NCBI GenBank assembly: GCA_034401135.1
Contig: JAWZSP010000003.1
Coordinates: forward strand, 1,674,001 to 1,738,000
From: Volutella citrinella
Taxonomy: Eukaryota; Ascomycota; Sordariomycetes; Hypocreales; Nectriaceae
Reading direction: 5' to 3'
DNA length: 64,000 nt
Of the stretch, positions 57,447 to 64,000 are shown piece by piece. The position numbers and the translations under genes are program-made. Every line of letters starts with the position of its first letter. The stretch's first letter is position 1. Below the pieces are notes generated by a model that made no database searches, was not told the DNA's origin, and worked only from the letters and a program-made list of their open reading frames with translations.

Positions 57447-58694
57447 GATGGCGGGTTTTTGGCGTTGCGCGGGCTGCCTCGGAGATGGTCGCTACTTTGA
57501 TATCCAGTGGTGAAGCTGCTCCCGACTGCTAATTGCTGCGTCGCTTTGGGTCCGTAATAATTTTTTTCTGCCCTCGTCGCCGTTGCGGGGCGATAAGGAA
57601 GGCGGCGTGCTTATCGGAGGTACGTACCACTACAACAATGGAAGGAGCACTAAGATCCTCTGCTGGCTTCTGGCCATCTACCGCACGGGCACGCTTGTGA
57701 CTGCTCTTCAGCCAGAGTGCAGATCAGTCATACACATGATCGCTTAATTATTCTTCAATTTGCACCTGCGTCTCATGCGGGGGGCCCTGGGTGCATTCGC
57801 TAATTCGACGTGTAGCCGTTTGCCCCAACGACCACTGCGGCTAGTCTGTGGCTCTGTGTCGTTTGCTGGTATGAAGATCATTTGGCCCTTGCGTGGACGA
57901 ACAATGCTTCAAGTTGCCTTGCAGAAAGCCATGATCCACCCTGCGGCACTGATTCATGGGGCGCCGTCGTGCATTTCATTTCGCGTTGAGACATTGCAGC
58001 AGACAACGTGACGTTACAATCTTTTTTTTCCCCCTTTTGCCAGAGCCATTCGTCACGCACGAGTCGAACTGCAGATTCGCAAGCTGGGGTGTTCGACGAT
58101 CCAGGCCAATGGTCGAGCTTGATTCTCTCTCTCAGCTGGGGGGGGAACGGCCTCGATTCTTTCCGAATAAATCTCGCTTCGAGTGCAACGTTAATTGTTC
58201 GACCCAGGCTCGCTTTGGGCTTGAGAGTTACCAAGACAGCCTGTGGGGGGAAATGGCGGGGACTCGGAAGCTCAACCTGCTAGTCAAGCAGCCCACCAAC
58301 CAACCCCCTTGACGTTGGAGTGACAACATGGAGCTGTCTCGTATCTCCCTACCTCATCTCGTCTCCCCTCGCGCAGAGCTGTCTCTCCAGCCGCAACGGG
58401 TGCCTGGAGAGGAGTTATGTAGGATGCTGTAAGGGATACAAAGTGGAAGAGGGAGGGCATACCCAAGCGAGTCAGGTAACCCGGGTCATGTCATATAATG
58501 ATACCAACCGCCGCCTGGCTCTTCGTTTGCCGTGGTATTCTCGCTCAATTAACAGATTATTGTTATTGACGGAGAGAAAAGGGTTTCATCCCCCGTTAGT
58601 TCTGCAGGAATCAGAACCTCGAAGGCGGTCCTCTGCACACTACGTGCGTTGGTAGTGCTACACTTCCTCTCGGCTGCCCGACTGCTGAGGAGCA
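57447..58694. promoter_or_regulatory. Divergent promoter region, utp22 / VOC gene
   Basis: 1.25 kb between divergent starts. Contains T/C-rich runs near 58021-58035 and no supported gene. Confidence 0.5.
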
Positions 58695-59552
58695 ATGGAA
58701 GTATCGAGCCTCGTTCTTCCACCGGCCATGGATATGGATTTGGATGTGGAGGTCCACGCAAGGAGTCCCTCACCAACCCCGACGCTGGTTTATGACACCG
58801 ACATTGGCAGCAGCCCTTTCGATCACCGAACACCTTCTCCGCCCTCGCAGCAACGGCATCAGCAGCAGCTAGTCATGGGCACGGGAAAGGGCGAGGAGGA
58901 CTTCTTTGGATTTGGAGCCGAGCTACATGCGGATGAGGCGGCAGGTCCAGGATTCAGATTGAGTCCATACAGCCCGCAACTAGACCAGCACCAAACCGAT
59001 GCTACCACGACCGACCAGCAGACGGCCCCGTGCTCGCCTCAGGAGGGGGTCGCCGATTTCATCATGATTCCCTGTGAAGATCTAGGACGGGCCACTGAAT
59101 TCTACTCGAAATGCTTTGGGTGGAGATTCCTCGGAGACATGAACAAACCAGATATGACCGACGCGGCCATGATGCGGTACGGCTCATCACGATACGACAC
59201 CGAAGCCACCAACTTCTTCACGTACGGGCCCGACAACCACGGCAAGGTCATGGGCGCTCTGGTGGAGCGCCGGGAATACGGGCACGGATCTGGGCAAGGG
59301 CCTGTCCTCGGGGACACGGTAGCACTGTGGGGCCGGGCGGTCTGCCATCTCCGGGTCCCCGACATCGGCGACGCTGCGGACCGGATCGAAGAACACAACG
59401 GGCTGGTCAAGTCGCTGCGGTTCGGGGTTCGAGGCTGCATGATGGACATTGGCGAGTTTATAGATTCGGAGGGCAACCTGTTTGGCCTTGTGGCTTGTCA
59501 CGCGGGGAACATCGGGGCCGCTGGGGGCACGGGGGCACGGCTCGGGGCATGA
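58695..59552 (+). CDS. VOC-superfamily (glyoxalase/bleomycin-resistance fold) protein
   Basis: Single exon, 285 residues. Residues 1-115 are Ser/Pro/Gln-rich and disordered. The VOC domain runs from about 117 (GVADFIMIPCEDLGRATEFY, then SKCFGWRF) to about 272 (FIDSEGNLFGLVAC). These are the classical paired beta-alpha-beta-beta-beta modules, with the start strand ADFIMIPCEDL, helix RATEFYSKCFGW and a final strand containing DSEGNLFGL; the latter Glu position often ligates the metal in this superfamily. It may be an intradiol/extradiol-type dioxygenase relative, a glyoxalase-like enzyme or a non-catalytic member; the reaction cannot be assigned. The N-terminal extension before a VOC domain is unusual compared with simple 130-150 residue members. 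Both in-frame ATGs near the start (58695 and codon 12) are possible. Confidence 0.8.
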   Translation: MEVSSLVLPPAMDMDLDVEVHARSPSPTPTLVYDTDIGSSPFDHRTPSPPSQQRHQQQLVMGTGKGEEDFFGFGAELHADEAAGPGFRLSPYSPQLDQHQTDATTTDQQTAPCSPQEGVADFIMIPCEDLGRATEFYSKCFGWRFLGDMNKPDMTDAAMMRYGSSRYDTEATNFFTYGPDNHGKVMGALVERREYGHGSGQGPVLGDTVALWGRAVCHLRVPDIGDAADRIEEHNGLVKSLRFGVRGCMMDIGEFIDSEGNLFGLVACHAGNIGAAGGTGARLGA

Positions 59553-60720
59553 CAAAGAGAGCGTCGGCTAAGGATATATCCGGAGCAAGATTGTCGAGGG
59601 TTGATGACATGCATGGAGAGGATGAATTATTTTCAGCAACGACTGGGCGGCAGCAGGAGCATCATTACGCATTTTGCATTTTTGTTTTGGGAACGTTTGG
59701 AGTTCATTGGCGTCGTCGGGATTTACATGCCCAGTTTCTCTGTTGTTGCTGGTGTTGTTTTTGGGCGGGAGAGAACATGGAAAAGGTCGGAAGGGGAGTT
59801 CGGGCCGAGCAGCGTCGTGGTTCCGCCGCCGCTCGCTCGCTGACTTTGCACCGGAGGCACTCTTTTGATGCGTAATTACTGCGTACTACTTACTACTAGT
59901 AGTGCATGTGGCAGTAGAATTCGGATATATCTAGCTGGATATGTACTCTGCTGCGGCCATGAGCTTCTTGTCCATCCAACAGTGCTGCCAGAAGTAGGCA
60001 TGCTCGACGTAGTAGTCATGATAATCAATACTAATCACCCAAGTCACCCTTGCCGACCGGCGCGCCAGGCGGACTTTGGCCACCGACAGTGCCCGATCTT
60101 GTGCTAGCCGACCTCCCTCAGGGCTCGCCAGAGGCCGGAAAACCAATTACCCTCCACCGCGCCACCCTCCACGCTTCCCCCAGATTGCCCACCAGCGTCT
60201 GGCAATCCGACCCGAAGGAGGCGCTGTACCAGCGCACTGGGTGGGCCTTTCAGGGCCGCTGAGCTTCGGGATTGGGCACATTTGGCGGTTTAGGCCTGGG
60301 GGTGGATCGGGGAGGCCCCTGGGGGGGAGAACCGCTAGCCGACCGTCGACAGCTCCAGGTCATGACCCGGGCCAGGCCCTGCCGCCATTGGCTGGCCAGT
60401 GCTGCTTCGACGCCGAGGGCAAATGCCGAGCTTGATTCCGAAGGGCGGGAATCCACCGCGGAGCATCATGGCAACGGCTTCTGTCGCGGCCTCTTTATAA
60501 TAAGGCAGGCTGCCCCTCCAGCTTTCGCAGCGAACGTCTCCGATTGAAGCTCCTTTCCCTTGGCCGCCCACTTCCTGCATTCTCCCCACCCGCTGCCCGA
60601 GTGCCAATTGTCGTGAACTGAACCATTGTGACTGCGAGCTGTTGTCGCCGACCGACCAGACAAGCTCACGCTGCCCGAATCAAACTGTCCCTCACTGTCA
60701 CACCCAGCTCATCATACACA
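59553..60720. other. 1.2 kb intergenic: VOC 3' flank and CoA-transferase promoter
   Basis: Contains the 12-bp palindrome ACTACTAGTAGT at 59892-59903 and two CreA-like CTGGGG sites near 60296 and 60319. No gene supported. Confidence 0.5.
60296..60324 (+). promoter_or_regulatory. Paired CreA-like sites upstream of SCOT gene
   Basis: Two CTGGGG hexamers (60296-60301 and 60319-60324) fit the SYGGRG CreA consensus and lie about 400 bp upstream of the ATG. CreA sites acting in pairs are known from Aspergillus; here this is motif matching only. Confidence 0.3.
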
Positions 60721-62430
60721 ATGTCGTCCGCCGCTCTTCGGTTACGAACCCTCCGGGCCTTTGCCCGCAACCCATCCAACGTACGTGCTCTTCGTTGCGC
60801 ATCATCTAGCCGCAGACATCATGACAACCGCTGGTGTGAGGAGGAGGCCAATCACTGACACATCTTATAGCCCAGCGCCGCTCTTGCCAGGTGCTTCTCA
60901 GTCACCGCCCGCCGTGCTGAGATCAACAAGGTCTACCCCTCGGCCACCGAGGCTCTCAAGGACATGAAGCCCGACTCCACGCTCCTCTGCGGTGGATTCG
61001 GCCTCTGCGGTGTGCCCGACACGCTCATCAACGAGCTGCTCAACAAGCCCGACATCGTCGGCCTCACTGCCGTCTCCAACAATGCCGGAACCGACACCTT
61101 TGGCCTGGGAAAGCTTCTCAAGACGAAGCAGATCCGCAAGATGATTGCCAGCTACATTGGCGAGAACAAGACGTTTGAGAAGATGTACTTGACCGGCGAG
61201 GTCGAGCTCGAGCTGACCCCCCAGGGCACCCTTGCCGAGCGATGCGCCGCCGGCGGCAAGGGAATCCCCGCCTTCTACACGCCCGCCGCCTTTGGCACCG
61301 TTGTCCAGACGGGAGATCTGCCCCTGCGCAACAAGCCTGACGGCTCGCCCGACCAGTTCGCCTACCCCAAGGATGTCAAGGTCTTCAAGGGCAAGTCGTA
61401 CCTCCTCGAGGACAGCATTGAGGGAGACTACGCCTTCGTCAAGGCTTACAAGGCCGACAAGCTTGGCAACTGCCAGTTCCGCCTTGCCGCCCACAACTTC
61501 AACGGCGCCATGGGCCGTAACGCCAAGATGACCATTGTCGAGGCCGAGCACATTGTCGAGCCCGGCGAGATCGCCCCCGAGTCGGTCCACCTGCCCGGCA
61601 TCTACGTGAAGCGCGTCATCCAGAGCACCGCAGAGAAGAACATTGAGAAGTACACCTTCGCCAAGGACGAGAGCGACCCCGAGGCCACCAAGGCCTTGGG
61701 CACTGGCGACACTGCGGCCAAGCGCGAGCGCATCGTCCGCCGCGCCGCCAAGGAGTTCAAGAACGGCATGTACGCGAACCTGGGCATCGGCATGCCCATG
61801 CTCGCCCCCGGCTTCGTCGGCCCCGATGTCGAGGTCCAGCTGCAGTCTGAGAACGGCATTCTCGGCCTTGGCCCCTACCCCCGCAAGGGCGAGGAGGATG
61901 CCGACCTGATCAACGCCGGCAAGGAGACTGTAACGCTCAAGCCTGGCGCCTCCGTCTTTGGCAGCGAGGAGAGCTTCGGCATGATCCGCAGCGGCCGCAT
62001 CAACCTGACCATCCTCGGCGCCATGCAGGTCAGCGCGACTGGCGACCTTGCCAACTGGATGCTGCCCGGTAAGGTCAAGGGCTTCGGCGGCGCCATGGAC
62101 TTGGTGAGCAACCCCAGCGAGACCAAGGTCGTGGTGACGATGGAGCACACCGACAAGAAGGGCAACCCCAAGATTGTCAAGCAGTGCGCGTTCCCTCTCA
62201 CCGGCCGCACCTGCGTGTCCCGCATCATTACAGAGCTGGTAAGTGTTCAGCCCACGGGCAATGATCCACGAATTCATCATCTAACGCTTCTTGACTAGGC
62301 TGTGTTCGATGTCGACTTCGCCAAGGGCCTGACCCTGGTCGAGATCGCCGACGGCGTGACGGTCGACGAGGTGAAGAGCAAGACCGAGGCGCCCTTTGCC
62401 GTTGCCGACGACCTCAAGCCCATGCTGTAA
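60721..62430 (+). CDS. Succinyl-CoA:3-ketoacid CoA transferase, mitochondrial (SCOT)
   Basis: Exons 60721-60780, 60871-62238 and 62299-62430, all phase 0, give 519 residues, the usual SCOT size. The N-terminus is Arg/Ala/Leu-rich with no acids ([33 protein letters not shown]), a mitochondrial presequence. Domain A contains [16 protein letters not shown] and [16 protein letters not shown]; domain B follows [20 protein letters not shown] and holds the catalytic Glu347 in [10 protein letters not shown]. It moves CoA from succinyl-CoA to acetoacetate, allowing ketone body use, and in fungi may also act on acetate or propionate. Intron 1 falls in the presequence. The GC-rich third positions create a 460-codon antisense shadow ORF. 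Confidence 0.96.
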
Positions 62431-63073
62431 GAGCGCGCGGAGAAAATATAAATCGATACCATTGGCGAGGCGAACTGATTCTGCGAGGATGAGGAGCTAA
62501 GATGGGTGCCTGGGAAGACACGTACTACGGGAGTGCTGTCGATAGAGTGCATCGCGAAGTACCAAGGAAGTACTATTTGCCTGCGACTGTTGGGGAGCAT
62601 GGCGTCGCGAAATATCCAAACATGCAATGTACCTAGAGGCTCAAAACCGACTGCATGCTGGGAGTAGGGGGGGGGCTATATATTAAAATGCCGATTAACG
62701 AAGAACATAAAAATAAAGCGATAAGTTGAACTCACTTCGTGTCGGGATATGAGTGTTGTGGCGCTCGTGAGGGAGGTGTGGTGTTAGCATGTGCACTGGA
62801 GGTGCTTGCCAAATACAACCTGTAGCGGTGATGCAGTGCTCAGAAAAGTCGCCTCACCTCATCCAGGGTCTCAGAGTTCAACTACGTACCTGCATGCCAA
62901 GTCAAGTCCTCTTCACGCCCTCCTTTGCTACCATTTTCTTCCGCAAACCAAAAAATTCGGCGCGGAATCTCATTCTATTCGCTACCAGAGTCACGCAGAA
63001 CAGAACTGCGTCGGATTAAAACCCTTCTCTTCGCTCTCGGTGGGCGGGCCGTCCGCCTCGGCTCTTGCCCGCA
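62431..63073. other. Intergenic: SCOT 3' flank and promoter of the next gene
   Basis: AT-rich 3' flank up to about 62750, then promoter and leader of the partial gene. Nothing else seen. Confidence 0.6.
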
Positions 63074-64000
63074 ATGTTTGACCAAACGACGGGCCAGGTC
63101 TTCAACGAATGGGTCATCCCGCGCAACGCCTTTCCCGGCCAGGGAGACTGTGACACAGGAGACTGGAGCCGCAGGCGCCCCTACCCGCCACTGAAGGCCC
63201 GAGGCGTGCGAGGTCCACGCCCGCTGGTTGACATGGCCTTGTCGGTCCTGGCGGACAACATCGCAGATGTCGGCAGTGCTAGCCATCTCGTCGATGTCCC
63301 GCCTCGCCTACAACGGCGCATTTGGAGCTATCTCGAAGCCAGGTACGATGATCTGAAAGTTGTTGGAGGGGGCTGAGATTGGACCGACTGACCTGAGCCT
63401 AGAGGTGTTTGTCTGCACGCTTGGAAGCTCTTTTCACGGCTTCTAGCTGATGACGATGAGGACAAGACTCTTGGCCTTTACCACTTTCGACAGCACATCT
63501 GCCGCCCCGGGACTGATCTTCGCCGCTACACAACGCCGCTGTCGCGCCCAGCGATAGAGTTCATCGCCCACCTTGTCCTTACAGGCGGCTGCAGCTTTCT
63601 TCCCAATGAGCTGCAGTGTCTGGCTGAGATGCGCAACTTGGGCGTCCTAGAGCTTATCCAGCCAGCCGACGAACTACGCGCGGCCTACCCGGAAGTCAAC
63701 GATAGGCTTATTCGTGGATGGACCGAAAAGGAAGACCCTTTCCCCCTGCTGCGGATTCTCAGGATCTGGGGCGATGAGACTGTCAGCAAGGAGTCGCTAC
63801 AGTGGGTTTCTCGGTTCCCATCTCTGGTCTTGTATGATGTGAGGGCGTCACGAGCAGCCTGGAGGTCATCGGCAAAGGTCGCGTTGGACGAGGGATGGGA
63901 GCAAGGTGAATCCATATCCGGCTTGGAGGATTCCCTGCTTCGCTATCTGATGCTCTTCGCGCCGCCGGAAGAGTCGCTGGCTTTGCCCATCCGAGAGATG
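63074..64000 (+). CDS. Unrecognised protein, partial (3' end outside window)
   Basis: Exons 63074-63342 and 63403-64000 (running off the window) join in phase and encode about 289 visible residues. I do not recognise a family. The N-terminal part has LVDVPPRLQRRIWSYLEARG, which loosely resembles an F-box-like or other helical adaptor (proline then paired hydrophobics and a Trp). The second exon continues with VCLHAWKLFSRLL, then regularly spaced Leu/Ile segments (LQCLAEMRNLGVLELIQP; PLLRILRIWGDETVSKESLQ, then WVSRFPSLVLYDV) that look like degenerate leucine-rich repeats. An F-box/LRR adaptor is one possibility, held at low confidence. The start is the first ATG in frame; a downstream Met at about codon 54 is an alternative. 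Confidence 0.6.

Noticed and set aside
60898..62280. 460-codon antisense ORF opposite the CoA transferase
   Set aside because: It is the mirror of a GC-biased coding sequence; the sense strand encodes a complete SCOT with catalytic residues, and the antisense product ([15 protein letters not shown] composition) has no family character.

Overview
The window is nuclear DNA of a filamentous ascomycete, most likely a sordariomycete and probably hypocrealean. Evidence: short GT-AG introns of about 50-110 nt with CTAAC/CTGAC-type branch points; GC-rich coding sequence with strong third-position bias, which creates long antisense shadow ORFs; and fungal gene content (Slm1, Nrm1/Whi5 family, Pom152, metacaspase with a Q/P-rich prodomain, PACT-type spindle pole body protein, DUF7136-like secreted protein). 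No prokaryotic operons, rRNA, convincing tRNA or CRISPR were seen. Placement below order level cannot be justified from this sequence alone.

Layout. 1-2300 (+): 3' part of an SLM1-type PIP2/TORC2 adaptor. 3151-4137 (+): H/ACA snoRNP protein GAR1. 4660-7092 (-): Atr1/DHA2-like MFS transporter with a 345-residue N-terminal extension. 10009-10976 (-): phosphatidylserine synthase. 12088-14696 (-): zincin metallopeptidase fused to a jacalin-like lectin domain. 18935-20167 (+): Nrm1/Whi5-family G1/S repressor. 21587-23503 (-): single-pass membrane protein with a Ser/Thr-rich ectodomain. 28017-28968 (+): secreted, probably GPI-anchored DUF7136-like protein. 30980-32937 (+): unrecognised 525-residue protein. 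37521-39267 (+): metacaspase. 39966-44199 (-): Pcp1/PcpA-like gamma-tubulin anchor. 44857-46885 (+): FBXO21-like F-box/transglutaminase-like/YccV protein. 47102-48821 (-): UCH37/Uch2-like deubiquitinase. 49864-53763 (+): nucleoporin POM152. 54061-57446 (-): UTP22/Nrap. 58695-59552 (+): VOC (glyoxalase-fold) protein. 60721-62430 (+): mitochondrial succinyl-CoA:3-ketoacid CoA transferase. 63074-64000 (+): 5' part of an unrecognised gene.

Most genes are housekeeping: lipid signalling and synthesis, ribosome biogenesis, nuclear pore and spindle pole, ubiquitin turnover, ketone metabolism. Neighbours share no evident pathway, so this is ordinary eukaryotic gene order, not a cluster. The right half (37.5-64 kb) is compact. 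The middle (14.7-37.5 kb) is gene-poor, with three gaps of more than 4 kb, an AT-rich patch that may be a decayed transposon, G-quadruplex-prone tracts, and the only obvious surface or secreted proteins.

Exon boundaries were inferred by hand from splice-site consensus, reading-frame continuity and remembered family architecture. Protein identities rest on visible motifs, not on database searches. I found no clear undescribed multi-gene system. The best unexplained signals are a short promoter-like cluster (palindrome, two ACGCGT motifs, CCAAT, CRE) inside a convergent 3'-3' intergenic space at 20.7-20.9 kb, and an E2F-like motif cluster at 9.07-9.14 kb.
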